64,000 nucleotides of DNA from Albidovulum inexpectatum (GCF_002927635.1 NZ_PRDS01000004.1:1-64000), one strand, 5' to 3'. Positions 17,245-26,384 are shown, numbered from the stretch's first letter. Numbers and translations are program-made. Notes: generated by a model from the letters alone, not told the origin.

Positions 17245-18448
17245 TCCCCATGACCCGGCCGACCTCGGCCAGGTTCGTGACCGAGGAATCGTAGCACGCG
17301 ATCGCATCGCCGGGCAGCAGATAGGGGTCGTGGTCGTCGCGCTCGGCCCGGCGCAGCATCTTTTCGATATCGCGTTCGATCACGGCGGACACGCCGGTCA
17401 CGGGATTGCGCGTGAACAGCACCGCCGAGCGGTTGGCCGAGGTCGCCCGCGCCCCGCCCACGCAGTTGGCATCGACCACCGCCTGCATCATCCGCGTGCC
17501 ATAGGGCACCTCGCGCACCTCGCGCCCGATGGCCGAAGGCGCATTGCCCGTCGCGGGCTGGGTCAGGTTCGACAGGTACAGGCTGACGCCCGGCGGGCTG
17601 ATCGGGCCCGGCCGCATCAGGTCGTCCTGAAAGCAGTCGCGGCTGGGCACGCGAATCTCGTCGCCGGTCAGCAGCATCACGTCCGCGTCCGGGTCGCGGC
17701 CATGGAACATCTCGCGCAGGTCCAGCCGGTAAAGCCGCCCGCCGCGCCGCAGCTCGACCGCCGAAAGATCCGCATCCGGCCGGATCCCGCCGGCCGAGCG
17801 GATCGCCGCCGACAGGTTGCGCGCCTCGGTCGAGGCACCGATGGCCAGTTGCCGCTCGGTATCGATCCGGTCGCCCGGCGTGCCGCCGATCTCGGAGACG
17901 CGCGGCTCGAACACCGCGCCGTCGATCGCCACCGTGACCGAGGCCCAGTCCCGCACCCGCACCGACAGCCGCGGCGGGCTGTCGTAGAATCCGTTGGCGA
18001 TCAGCGCGAGGGTCATGTCGGCCTCGACCTCGTCGGTGCTGCGGCCCTGCGCCGGGATCGGGTCCAGATAGGGCAGCTTCAGCATCCCGTCGCGCGAGAT
18101 GACATAGGACCCGCTCAGCGTCTCGTCCCCGTCGATGCGCACGTCCAAGAGGTCGTTGCGGCTCAGCTTCTCGCCGCGCAGGGCGGCGATGTCCAGCCCC
18201 GCGCCCTTGCCCATGGCATCGCCCGCCACCGCGCCGCCCAGCGGCGGGCGGCACCGCGCGGCGTTCATCTCGCGCGCGCGCAGGACCAGCGGATCGGGCG
18301 AACGCGCCGGCAGGTCGCGATACTGCGCCTGATAGCCCAGCCCGCGCGAGACCGGCTCGACATTGCGCGGGGGCGCCGTGCCCGCACAGCCCGCAACCGC
18401 CAGAATCGCAAGCCCCGATACCAGGTCATTGAGCCGCAAGGATCTCAT
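17216..18448 (-). CDS. Wza-like polysaccharide export lipoprotein
   Basis: A 410-residue outer-membrane polysaccharide export (OPX) protein. It has a lipoprotein signal with lipobox VAGC (Cys21). The poly-export domain (about 80-180) contains LSRNDLLDVRIDGDETLSGSYVISRDG followed by LKLPYLDPIPAQG. Two SLBB-like segments follow, with VAIDGAVFEPRVSEIGG, LSAAIRSAGGIRPDADLSAVELRRGG and LLTGDEIRVPSRDC. It would form the outer-membrane conduit for the polymer made by the Wzy/Wzz system. The start is MRSLRLND; the C-terminal hydrophobic stretch (VGRVMGIMGAALLLD) is short. It is divergent from the flippase gene, with a shared inverted repeat between them. Confidence 0.88.
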   Translation of the reverse strand: MRSLRLNDLVSGLAILAVAGCAGTAPPRNVEPVSRGLGYQAQYRDLPARSPDPLVLRAREMNAARCRPPLGGAVAGDAMGKGAGLDIAALRGEKLSRNDLLDVRIDGDETLSGSYVISRDGMLKLPYLDPIPAQGRSTDEVEADMTLALIANGFYDSPPRLSVRVRDWASVTVAIDGAVFEPRVSEIGGTPGDRIDTERQLAIGASTEARNLSAAIRSAGGIRPDADLSAVELRRGGRLYRLDLREMFHGRDPDADVMLLTGDEIRVPSRDCFQDDLMRPGPISPPGVSLYLSNLTQPATGNAPSAIGREVREVPYGTRMMQAVVDANCVGGARATSANRSAVLFTRNPVTGVSAVIERDIEKMLRRAERDDHDPYLLPGDAIACYDSSVTNLAEVGRVMGIMGAALLLD

Positions 18449-18537
18449 CCATTCGTCCGCCGTCGATGTTTCCCCATGGTTGTATGGGCCAAGCACGCCC
18501 GAAGGCAACAGCGGCGTGACGCCCCTTTGGCGCGGTC

Positions 18538-18573
18538 GCCCTATCCGGTCGGATAGGCGGCCAACCCGATGCG
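18538..18573 (+). promoter_or_regulatory. Shared EPS-locus inverted repeat, copy 4 (between Wza-like and flippase genes)
   Basis: GCCCTATCCG GT CGGATAGGCGG is centred at about 18548, followed by the tail CCAACCCGATG. The tail points to the flippase gene, whose start is about 100 bp downstream; the divergent Wza-like start is about 95 bp away on the other side. The remaining intergenic DNA (18449-18652) shows no gene. Confidence 0.7.
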
Positions 18574-18652
18574 ACGCGCGCCCCACCTTCCGCGCGCATG
18601 AATGGCCCCCGCGGCGGCGCTATGGTGACCCCGACGCAATGAATGGACTGCC

Positions 18653-19894
18653 ATGACCCCGCACGTCTCCAGCATCGGCACGCTTGCCCGCAATCTTGTC
18701 GCCTATGGCGCGTCCGAGGCCGCGGCGAAACTGTCGCGCCTGTTCGTCGTCGTGGCGGTGGCCCACCGGCTGGACCCGGTGCAGATCGGCATCGCCGCAA
18801 CCGCGCTGGCCGCGGCCGACATCCTGAAGGCGCTGACGGAAAACGGCGTCATCCAGCGCATCATCCTGGCCCCGGCCGACCGGCTGGCCGCGACCTGCCT
18901 GACCGCGCATCGCATCTTCTGGGCCTGGTGCGGGGGGTTGTTCGTGCTGCAATCGCTGGTGGCGCTTGGCGTCTGGCTGTCGGGCGCGGACCCGCTGGTC
19001 GCGGCGCTGATCCTGATGCTGGCGGGCGAATACCTGTTCATGCCCGGCGGGCTGATCCAGGCGGGACTGGCGATGCGCCAGGGCAAGCTGCGCCAGACCG
19101 CGGCCATCGCGGGGGCGCAGATCGTGCTGTCAAACATCCTGGCCGTGGTGATCGCGCTGGTCTGGCCCTCGGCGCTGGCGCTGATCCTGCCGCGTCTTCT
19201 GACCGCGCCGCTGTGGCTGGTGCTGATGCGCCGGCTGGCCCCCTGGCGGCCCGAACCCGGGGTGACGCCCGCGCCGATCGGCCCCTTCCTGCGCTATGGC
19301 TGGGCCGTGCTGGGGGTCGAGCTGGTCAAGGCCATGCGCCTGCAGGCCGACAAGCTGGTCGTCGGCGCGCTTCTGGGGGCGCAGATGCTGGGCATCTATT
19401 TCATGGCCTTCAATGCGGGCCTGTCGATCGCCAGTTCCTTCTCGACCGCCTTTGCCACGGTGCTGTTCCCGCATCTGTGCGGGGCCGATGACCGCGCGAC
19501 GGCCCTGCGCCAATCCATCCTGATGAGCCTTGGGCTGGTCACGCCGATCGTGCTTGCCCAATCGCTTCTCGCGCCCATCTATGTGCCGATGCTTCTGGGG
19601 CACGCCTGGGCCCAGCACGCGCCGGTCGTGTCCGTCCTGTGCCTTGCGGCCATCCCCGCCATGCTGTGGACTGCCGCAGCGGGCTGGCTGCGCGCCGCCG
19701 ACCAGCCGCACAAGGAATTCCTGGTCACGCTGGCGCTGACTGCGCTTCTGATCCTGAACACCGTCCTTCTGGCGCCGCGCGGGCTGCTGGCGATTGCCAC
19801 GGGCTATACGATCGTCACCTGGACGGTGCTGTGCGCCGCCTCGGTGCCCGCGCTGATCCACGCCTTTGGCCCCCGACTGACCGCAAGGGTGTAA
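18653..19894 (+). CDS. Wzx-like flippase (MOP superfamily polysaccharide transporter)
   Basis: A 413-residue protein of almost continuous hydrophobic helices (about twelve) with Arg-rich connecting loops, as in the oligosaccharide flippases of the MOP superfamily. The N-terminus (GTLARNLVAYGASEAAAKLSRLFVVVAVAHRLDP) matches the usual first helix pair of Wzx/RfbX proteins. The helix-7 region (RYGWAVLGVELVKAMRLQADKLVVGALLGAQMLGIYFMAF) carries the typical A-D-K-x-x-V-G motif. It would flip undecaprenyl-linked repeat units for the Wzy-like polymerase. It opens a cluster continued by three glycosyltransferases, with only three bases to the next gene. Confidence 0.85.
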   Translation: MTPHVSSIGTLARNLVAYGASEAAAKLSRLFVVVAVAHRLDPVQIGIAATALAAADILKALTENGVIQRIILAPADRLAATCLTAHRIFWAWCGGLFVLQSLVALGVWLSGADPLVAALILMLAGEYLFMPGGLIQAGLAMRQGKLRQTAAIAGAQIVLSNILAVVIALVWPSALALILPRLLTAPLWLVLMRRLAPWRPEPGVTPAPIGPFLRYGWAVLGVELVKAMRLQADKLVVGALLGAQMLGIYFMAFNAGLSIASSFSTAFATVLFPHLCGADDRATALRQSILMSLGLVTPIVLAQSLLAPIYVPMLLGHAWAQHAPVVSVLCLAAIPAMLWTAAAGWLRAADQPHKEFLVTLALTALLILNTVLLAPRGLLAIATGYTIVTWTVLCAASVPALIHAFGPRLTARV

Positions 19895-19897
19895 GCG

Positions 19898-20821
19898 ATG
19901 CCGCATGTCTCGATCATCCTGCCCGCCTGGAACGCCGCCGACACGATCGCGCAGACGCTGAGCTCCATCACCGCCCAGACCTTCCCCGACTGGGAGGCCA
20001 TCGTGGTCGATGACGGCTCGACCGATGCGACGCCGCAGATCGTGGCAGGGCTTGCGCAGACCGATCCGCGCATCCGGCCGGTTGCCAATCCGGGCAAGGG
20101 GCCCAGCGACGCGCGCAACCACGCCGCGCTTGCCCTTGCACGCGGACAGATCCTGGCCTTTTGCGATGCCGACGACATCTGGTCGCCCACCAAGCTGGCC
20201 GAGGTTGCCGCCGCGCTGGACAATCCGCAGACCGACGGCTGCTTTGGCAGGATCGCGTTCTTCCACAAGATGCCCGAGGATGCGCGCAGCTTCTCGACCG
20301 TGCCGCCCGGGCCTTTGACCATCCCGATGCTCTTGGGCGAAAATCCCGTCTGCACCATGTCGAACCTGTCGATCCGGCGCGCTGTCTTTGTTGCCTCGGG
20401 CGGGTTTGACACCACCATGGTGCACAACGAAGACCTGGAATGGCTGATCCGCGTGGTGGGCGGTGGCGCGCGCATCCGGGGGATCGACCGGCTGCAGGTC
20501 TGGTACCGGGCCTCCACGGGGGGGCTGTCGGCCGATCTGCCCGCGATGCGCGCAAGCCGGGCGCGCGCGCTTCAGACGGCGCGCCGCTTCGGCCACGAAC
20601 CCGACCCGGCGGCCGAGGCCGTCTATCTGCGCTATCTCGCGCGGCGCGCGCTGCGGCTGGACCTTGGCGGGGCCGAGGCCATGCGCCTTGCCCTGCAGGG
20701 TCTTCGCACGGATGCGCGCGCGTTCTGTTCACCGCTGCGTCGCGGGCTTGCCACCGCGATCGGGGCCCTGACCGCCCCCTTCCTGCCGCGGCCGCTGCGC
20801 CGCGCGCTGTTCAGCCATTGA
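19898..20821 (+). CDS. GT2 family glycosyltransferase
   Basis: A 307-residue GT-A glycosyltransferase for repeat-unit assembly on the cytoplasmic face. It has VSIILPAWNAADTIAQTL, VDDGSTDAT, NPGKGPSDARNHAAL, the metal-binding FCDADDIW (DxD type) and HNEDLEWLIRV in the acceptor region. The C-terminal 70 residues are Arg/Leu-rich and may contact the membrane. AAGGG precedes the start by about seven bases. It lies in the flippase operon and is related to the following gene. Confidence 0.9.
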   Translation: MPHVSIILPAWNAADTIAQTLSSITAQTFPDWEAIVVDDGSTDATPQIVAGLAQTDPRIRPVANPGKGPSDARNHAALALARGQILAFCDADDIWSPTKLAEVAAALDNPQTDGCFGRIAFFHKMPEDARSFSTVPPGPLTIPMLLGENPVCTMSNLSIRRAVFVASGGFDTTMVHNEDLEWLIRVVGGGARIRGIDRLQVWYRASTGGLSADLPAMRASRARALQTARRFGHEPDPAAEAVYLRYLARRALRLDLGGAEAMRLALQGLRTDARAFCSPLRRGLATAIGALTAPFLPRPLRRALFSH

Positions 20822-20833
20822 AAGAGGTCCCCC

Positions 20834-21823
20834 ATGCCCCGCGCGACCATCGTCGTTCCCGCCTTCAACTGCACCGAAACGCTGCCGGCGACCATCGCCT
20901 CGCTGCGCGCCCAGACCTTCCGCGATTTCGAGATCGTCATCGTCAATGACGGTTCGACCGACGACACCGGCGCGCTGGCCGAACGCCTGGCCCGGGACGA
21001 TGCGCGGATCCGCGTCATCCACCAGGCCAATCGGGGCCTGGCGGGCGCGCGCAACAGCGGCATCGCCGCGGCGGCGGGCGAATTCATCGGCTTTTGCGAC
21101 GCCGACGACATGTGGGCACCGACCAAGCTGGAAACCCATGTCGATCACCTGCTGGCCGAACCGATGGTGGGCCTCAGCTATTCCGGCTCGGTTCTGATCG
21201 ACGCGGCGGGCCGCCCGACAGGCCACCGCCAGCGCCCGCGCCTGCGCGGCGTCACCCCGGCCCATGTCTTCAAGCGCAACCCGGTGGGCAATGGTTCGTC
21301 CCCCGTCATGCGGCGTGCGGCCCTGGCCCAGATCGCCTGGCGCCCGACGCATGAAACCGCGCGCGACTGGGTCTTCGACGAAACCTTCCGCCAGTCCGAG
21401 GATATCGAATGCTGGCTGCGCCTTGCCCTGACCACCGAATGGCGGATCGAGGGCGTGCGCGGCGACCTGACGCTGTATCGCGTCAATCCCGGCGGCCTGT
21501 CGGCCAATACCGAACGCCAGCTGGAATCGTGGGAACGGATGGTCACCAAGCTGCGCCCGCTGGCCCCCGATTTCTTTGCCCGCCACGAAGCCGCGGCGCG
21601 GGCCTACCAGCTGCGCTATCTCGCGCGCCGCGCGATCAGCGACCTGGACGGCGCCTCGGCGCGCGCGCTGATGCGCCGGGCCAACGCGACCTCGCTGCGC
21701 CCCTGGGTCGAGGAACCGCTCAAGACCCTGACCACCCAGACCGCCGCCCAGCTTCTGGCCCTTGTCGGCCCGGCCCCGCTGCGCCGTGCCTCGAACCTCT
21801 TTGCCAGCCGCTCGAACGGCTGA
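20834..21823 (+). CDS. GT2 family glycosyltransferase
   Basis: A 329-residue GT-A enzyme related to its upstream neighbour. It has ATIVVPAFNCTETLPATIASL, VNDGSTDDT, NRGLAGARNSGIAAA, FCDADDMWAPTKLETH and the acceptor-side QSEDIECWLRLAL. Both genes share YLARRA near the C-terminus, which suggests tandem duplication followed by specialisation. GAGG lies six bases before the ATG. Sugar donor and linkage are not predictable from sequence. Confidence 0.9.
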   Translation: MPRATIVVPAFNCTETLPATIASLRAQTFRDFEIVIVNDGSTDDTGALAERLARDDARIRVIHQANRGLAGARNSGIAAAAGEFIGFCDADDMWAPTKLETHVDHLLAEPMVGLSYSGSVLIDAAGRPTGHRQRPRLRGVTPAHVFKRNPVGNGSSPVMRRAALAQIAWRPTHETARDWVFDETFRQSEDIECWLRLALTTEWRIEGVRGDLTLYRVNPGGLSANTERQLESWERMVTKLRPLAPDFFARHEAAARAYQLRYLARRAISDLDGASARALMRRANATSLRPWVEEPLKTLTTQTAAQLLALVGPAPLRRASNLFASRSNG

Positions 21824-21840
21824 GCCCGACGGAGATTGCC

Positions 21841-22860
21841 ATGACCCGACTGAAAGTTGCCCATCTTGTCGACGACACCACCGCCGGGGGCGTGATGCGC
21901 CTTCTGGACTTCATCTGCACCAATCCCGACATGGCGCGCCATGCCGACCACCAGATGCATGTCGTGCGCCGCGGGGCCTTTGGCCTGCGCCGCATCCCGG
22001 CCGACGTGATCGTTTCGCACCTGTCGATCAGCTGGCGCAACCTGCCTGCCCTGGTCGCGCTGCGCGCCACCCATGCGCGTCAGAAGATCGTCCATGTCGA
22101 ACATTCCTATACGCGCCAGTTCACCGCGCTGAACGTGCCGAAGGTCGATCGCTTCATGACGCTACTGCGCGTGGCCTATGCCCTGTTCGACCATGTCGTC
22201 GCGGTCAGCCGCGACCAGGCCAACTGGATGGCGCAGCGCAACCTGGTGATCCATGGCACGCCCAGCGTCATCCCCCCGATGGTGGACCTGTCCCGCTTTG
22301 CCGAACTGGCCGATCCCGTCCGCCCGCCGCGCCGGATCGGGGCGATCGGGCGGCTTGACCGGCAAAAGGGCTTTGACCTGCTGATCCCGGCCTTCCGCGC
22401 CCTGCCCGACCGCGACCTGCGGCTGATCTTCTATGGCGACGGCCCCGAACGCGCGGCTTTGCAGGAACTGGCCGGCCAGGATCCCCGCATCCGCTTTGTC
22501 GGCCATCTGTCGGACCCGGTCCTGGCCATGGCCAATGTCGATGCCGTCGCCATGCCCTCGCGGTGGGAGGCCTATGGCCTTGTCGCGCGCGAGGCCCGCG
22601 CCGCCGGTCGCCCGGTTCTGGTCGCCCCGCATGACGGGCTGCGCGATCAGGTCGCCGATGGCGCGGTCCCGGTCATGCCCTATACCGAAAACGGCTGGAC
22701 CGCGGCGCTTTCGCGGCTGGTCGCGGGCCAGGTCAGCCCCGCGCCACGGCCCGACATCGCGCGCCATACGCGGGATTTCGTCACCGCATGGACCACGCTT
22801 CTGGACCGCCTGACCGGCGCGGATCAGGCCGCCGAACAGCCCCGCGCTCAGGTCGCCTGA
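21841..22860 (+). CDS. GT4 family glycosyltransferase
   Basis: A 339-residue GT-B glycosyltransferase (glycosyl transferases group 1). The N-terminal Rossmann half starts KVAHLVDDTTAGGVMRLLDF. The C-terminal half has RRIGAIGRLDRQKGFDLLIPAF, LIFYGDGPERAALQELA, IRFVGHLSDP and the donor-site acidic motif PSRWEAYGLVAREARAAG (E-x7-E type). It closes the flippase operon; its last 13 bases overlap the convergent DNA-binding protein gene. GGAG lies seven bases before the ATG. Confidence 0.92.
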   Translation: MTRLKVAHLVDDTTAGGVMRLLDFICTNPDMARHADHQMHVVRRGAFGLRRIPADVIVSHLSISWRNLPALVALRATHARQKIVHVEHSYTRQFTALNVPKVDRFMTLLRVAYALFDHVVAVSRDQANWMAQRNLVIHGTPSVIPPMVDLSRFAELADPVRPPRRIGAIGRLDRQKGFDLLIPAFRALPDRDLRLIFYGDGPERAALQELAGQDPRIRFVGHLSDPVLAMANVDAVAMPSRWEAYGLVAREARAAGRPVLVAPHDGLRDQVADGAVPVMPYTENGWTAALSRLVAGQVSPAPRPDIARHTRDFVTAWTTLLDRLTGADQAAEQPRAQVA

Positions 22861-23912
22861 ACCGGGGCGCGCAGCCGCGCGCGCCACATGCGAAAGCGCC
22901 CCTGGCCGGTGACCTCGCGGATCAGCCCGGCGCGCTGCATCCAGGCCAGGTTGCGCTGAACCGCCGCACGGCTGGCGCCGGTCAGCTTCTCGGCCATGGG
23001 GGCCGAGACCAGCGGCCATTCGACCATCACCCGGACCAGCGCGGGCGGCGTGCGGCCCGACAGGCCCGCGATCTGGTCCTGCGCCCGCGCCTGCCAGGTC
23101 TGAATGTCGTCCAGATGCCGCATGGCCGCGCGGATGGCATCCTCCATCCCCTCGATCCAGCGGCGCAGGCGCTGCTCGACCGGGCCCGAGGCGCGCAGCG
23201 CCCCCGCCCCGCCCAGCGACAGGGGCGCAAAGACCGCGCCGCGGCATTCCTCCGCCGCGATGCGCGCGGCGGTCACGGCGGCCTCCAGCCGGTCGCCGGG
23301 GTTGTCCAGACCGGCCAGCGCCCACAGATGGAACCCCATCGCCGCCCGCGCGATCGGGTGCAGGGCCCGCGCCGCCTCCATCATCCCGGCCCAGGCGCTG
23401 GCGCGGTCCGACAGGCTTTCGGCGCCGGGCGCCATCTCGCGCGGGTCGCGGCGGCCCAGGAAGTCGGCCAGCCCCTCCATCGGGCCGGGGCCGCCGGTCA
23501 GCCGCCGCACCGCCCAGGCGGCGCGGGTCAGCGCGGCCATGTCGTCCTGCACGCCCGACAGGCGCAGCGCCACCCAAAGCGCCAGCCGATCGGGCGCGAT
23601 GCGGTCGCCGGTGAACCAGCCCAGCTCGGCCGCCTCGATCAACGCCAGCCGGTGACGCCAGCCTTCGGGCCCCCGCGCCAGCCGTTCGTCCAGCGCGCCC
23701 AGCCGCTGGGCCAGCCGGGCCAGCGGCATTGCCAGCGCCGCCTGCGCCGCCAGCCATTCGGCCACGATGTCCGATTCCCCCGGCTGGCGCGACGCGCCCG
23801 GCAGGAGCGGGTCGGGCTCTGGCGCCGGTTCGGCCGGGCCGGGCAGGAACCACGGCTCCTCTGACATCTGACCGGTCATGTCGTCATCGCGCTGCGTCAT
23901 GGCCGCAACCAT
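22848..23912 (-). CDS. RHE_PE00001-like DNA-binding protein (DUF1612/HTH)
   Basis: A 354-residue protein. The central helical region (about 55-260; ARLAQRLGALDERLARGPEGWRHRLALIEAAELGWFTGD) resembles the DUF1612 domain of the RHE_PE00001 family found on rhizobial plasmids. The C-terminal 90 residues end in a helix-turn-helix (PMAEKLTGASRAAVQRNLAWMQRAGLI) followed by a wing-like VTGQGRFRMWRA. Family members are common on plasmids and genomic islands and are presumed regulators; no target is known. The N-terminal 45 residues are Pro/Asp-rich and disordered. An internal Met at residue 5 or 12 could be the true start. Confidence 0.65.
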   Translation of the reverse strand: MVAAMTQRDDDMTGQMSEEPWFLPGPAEPAPEPDPLLPGASRQPGESDIVAEWLAAQAALAMPLARLAQRLGALDERLARGPEGWRHRLALIEAAELGWFTGDRIAPDRLALWVALRLSGVQDDMAALTRAAWAVRRLTGGPGPMEGLADFLGRRDPREMAPGAESLSDRASAWAGMMEAARALHPIARAAMGFHLWALAGLDNPGDRLEAAVTAARIAAEECRGAVFAPLSLGGAGALRASGPVEQRLRRWIEGMEDAIRAAMRHLDDIQTWQARAQDQIAGLSGRTPPALVRVMVEWPLVSAPMAEKLTGASRAAVQRNLAWMQRAGLIREVTGQGRFRMWRARLRAPVQAT

Positions 23913-23960
23913 AGCAGCCCCGCGCGCCGCGCCACAGGCCCCGCGTTCAGAGCCCCGCCT

Positions 23961-24512
23961 TCAGGCCGGCTCGGCCCGCGCCCCGCCGGACAGCATCGCG
24001 TTGGGCGGCAGGGCGCCCGCCCGTGGCAGGATCTGGGTCATATCGACCGGTTCATGGTCCCACAGGTCCACGCCCACATTGACACAGTTGCGCCAGCCGG
24101 GCGTGGCGCCATGCACATGGCCGAACAGATGGACTGCGCCGCCATGCGCCCCGTTCCACGTCACCAGGGGATAGTGGCACAGCACCACCCTGCGCCCCGC
24201 ATCGTGAATCTCGGCAAGGTCGTGGACCGAATGCCAGCCCAGCCCCAGCACCCACTTGCTGTCGTGATTGCCGCGCACCAGGTGCTTGCGCCCCGGAATG
24301 CGATCGAGAAAGGCGGCAAGCGCGGGCTGGCTGCGTCTGCTGCCAAAGGCGAAATCGCCCAGCACCCACAGATCGTCGCAGGGCCGCACGCGGCGGCTCA
24401 GCTTCTTCAGGTAATGGGCCTGCATCTGTTCGACCGAATCGAAGGGCCGGTTGCACAGCCGGATGATGTTGGCATGGTCCAGATGCAGATCTGCCGTGTA
24501 GATATGGGTCAT
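23961..24512 (-). CDS. Small calcineurin-like metallophosphoesterase
   Basis: A 183-residue phosphoesterase. Dimetal motifs appear in order: YTADLHLDHANII (D-x-H), LGDFAFG (GD), RGNHDSKW (GNHD), VVLCHYPLVTW (H) and HLFGHVHG (GHxH). This is the compact, single-domain class often annotated as phosphoesterase or UDP-2,3-diacylglucosamine-hydrolase-like, with about 180 residues; substrate unknown. The start MTHIYTADLH is preferred; it is preceded by AGGACACC. The upstream in-frame extension is low-complexity. Confidence 0.82.
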   Translation of the reverse strand: MTHIYTADLHLDHANIIRLCNRPFDSVEQMQAHYLKKLSRRVRPCDDLWVLGDFAFGSRRSQPALAAFLDRIPGRKHLVRGNHDSKWVLGLGWHSVHDLAEIHDAGRRVVLCHYPLVTWNGAHGGAVHLFGHVHGATPGWRNCVNVGVDLWDHEPVDMTQILPRAGALPPNAMLSGGARAEPA

Positions 24513-24808
24513 GGTGTCCTCCTGTCGCTGGAAATCGTCAGACGACGCGGGGGATGGGCTGCGGCCCGCCAAGGCCCTTGACCGGCATGTCGGAATGGCA
24601 GGGATTTCAGGCAGCACGCGACCGCCCCCGCGCTTGCGGGGTCAGGCGGTCATATGCGGATGATGCGCTGCCCGTTCGTCATGGCCGCGATATTCCGCGC
24701 GAACCGGGACGATGTCAACGGCCGCGAAACGGCCGGTCGGCACTGCGCGATTGCGCCCCGCACGCGGAATGGCCTAGAACGGCGCGCATGAAACAAGGGG
24801 CCCCGCGC
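24513..24808. other. Intergenic region between phosphoesterase and first sulfotransferase gene
   Basis: About 300 bases between divergent genes with no supported coding region. Reading frames here are Arg/Pro-rich and lack homology I recognise. It must hold the promoters of both flanking genes, but no clear -35/-10 pair or repeat stands out. Confidence 0.4.
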
Positions 24809-25510
24809 ATGACCGACAGACCCGACCAGACCGACCCCCGGCACGGCAACCTGCCCCGGGTCGTCGCGATCGGCTTCAACAAATGCGGCACGCGCTCTCT
24901 GGCGCAGCTGTTCCGCGCCGCGGGCCATCGGGTCATCCACCACAAGATCCGCGACCGCTGGCCCATTCCCCGCCGCATCGGCAAGGTGATGCGCGACAAC
25001 CTGGCCGCCGGCCGCCCGGTCTTTCACAGCGCCGAGGATTACACCTTCTACTGCGACCTGATCTACAATGACGGACGCAGCACCTGGGACGGCGCCCGCG
25101 CCTTTCGCGAGATCCTGCGCGACTATCCCGACACGATCCTGCTGTTGAACCTGCGCGACCGCGAACAATGGATCGCCTCGCGGCTCAAGCATGGCCATGG
25201 CGAATTCGCGCGCCGCGAGATGGCCGCGCGCGGCCTGTCGGATATCGAGACGCTGAAGGACCAGTGGCGCGCCGAATGGGACAGCCACATCGCCGAGGTC
25301 CGCGCCTTCATGGCCGACAAGCCGGACAATTACATCGAATTCGACCTCGACCGCGACAGCGCCCGGGACCTGGCCGCGCGCCTGCCCGCCTATCGCCTGG
25401 ACCCCGCGGCCTTTCACGACATCGGCCGCAGCCGCGGCCGCCGCATGGGCCCGCTGATGCGCCTGGCCAAGAAGCTGAACGCCCATCTGCGCCCCCGCTT
25501 CTTCAGATAG
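24809..25510 (+). CDS. Sulfotransferase-like protein (P-loop, GFNKCGTRSL)
   Basis: A 233-residue protein with the P-loop-like 5'-phosphosulfate motif of PAPS sulfotransferases: VVAIGFNKCGTRSLAQLFRAAG, the variant seen in the glycosphingolipid/NAD-dependent-epimerase-associated sulfotransferase group. The 3'-phosphate motif is likely LLLNLRDREQWIASRLK. It would transfer sulfate from PAPS to a hydroxyl on a glycan or small molecule. The start is taken at 24809, where AAGGGG lies eight bases upstream; ATG at 24788 in the same frame is an alternative. It opens a row of four plus-strand genes with two further sulfotransferases and one glycosyltransferase. Confidence 0.7.
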   Translation: MTDRPDQTDPRHGNLPRVVAIGFNKCGTRSLAQLFRAAGHRVIHHKIRDRWPIPRRIGKVMRDNLAAGRPVFHSAEDYTFYCDLIYNDGRSTWDGARAFREILRDYPDTILLLNLRDREQWIASRLKHGHGEFARREMAARGLSDIETLKDQWRAEWDSHIAEVRAFMADKPDNYIEFDLDRDSARDLAARLPAYRLDPAAFHDIGRSRGRRMGPLMRLAKKLNAHLRPRFFR

Positions 25511-25520
25511 GGGGTGGTCC

Positions 25521-26285
25521 ATGATCATCAGCAACCGTCATCGCTTCATCTTCCTGCACAACCGCAAGACGGCGGGCAGCTCGATCTCGGTCGCGCTTGC
25601 GCGTTACCTGGGGCCGGACGACCTTCAGCTCAGCGCCATTGTCGAAACCCTGCGCGAGGGCATCCCCCTGACCGCGCGGGTCCTGCGCGAGGCGAACCGC
25701 CAGATGAAGGGAACCCTGCCGCTGTTTCGCCTGCTGGGCACGCGGCAATACGGGCGCGCGGTGACCCGCGCCATCGACCACGCCTATCGCGGCAGGCTGG
25801 GGCGCAAGCCGCCGCACAGCCCCGCGGCGACCGTGGCGCGGGTCTTTCCCGGGGAATGGGCCACCCATACCCGGTTCTGCGTCGTCCGAAACCCGTGGGA
25901 CAAGACCGTCTCGGACTATTTCTGGCGCATCAAGGGGCTGCGGAACCCACCGGATTTCGCCACCTATGTGCGAGCGCTGGCGGCTGGTGACGACCTAGGC
26001 GGCATCGTTCCGGTCGCGTTTCACGACAACTGGCCGCTATACACGATCGACGGGCAGATCGCGTGCCACCACGTCATCCGGTACGAGAACCTGACGCGCG
26101 ACCTTGGCCGCACGTTGGAGCAGATCGGCATCGCATGGGACGGCTGGCTGCCGCGGGCCAAGGGCGGAACCCGCGCCGCCGGCAAGGACAGGCCGCATTA
26201 CAGCCAGATGTATGACGACGAAACCGCCGCCATCGTCGAACGGCTCTATGCGCCCGAAATCAAGGCCTTTGGCTATGCGTTCTGA
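25521..26285 (+). CDS. Sulfotransferase family 2-like protein
   Basis: A 254-residue protein that begins MIISNRHRFIFLHNRKTAGSSIS. This matches the Sulfotransfer_2/carbohydrate sulfotransferase P-loop (hKTAGSS), with the 3'-phosphate motif in FCVVRNPWDKTVSDYFWRIK (R-x6-S type). A C-terminal YENLTRDL segment matches the usual E/Y-E-x-L motif before the terminal helix. Related enzymes sulfate sugar chains. It is only ten bases after the preceding sulfotransferase gene, probably the same transcript. Confidence 0.8.
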   Translation: MIISNRHRFIFLHNRKTAGSSISVALARYLGPDDLQLSAIVETLREGIPLTARVLREANRQMKGTLPLFRLLGTRQYGRAVTRAIDHAYRGRLGRKPPHSPAATVARVFPGEWATHTRFCVVRNPWDKTVSDYFWRIKGLRNPPDFATYVRALAAGDDLGGIVPVAFHDNWPLYTIDGQIACHHVIRYENLTRDLGRTLEQIGIAWDGWLPRAKGGTRAAGKDRPHYSQMYDDETAAIVERLYAPEIKAFGYAF

Positions 26286-26384
26286 AGCCTGGGCCGGGGG
26301 GGACCGGTTTGATCTGTCGCCGGGGCGGCTTCCGGGCTATTCCGGGCACGGAACCCGCCCGCTTTTGACTGCGAGGGAACACAT

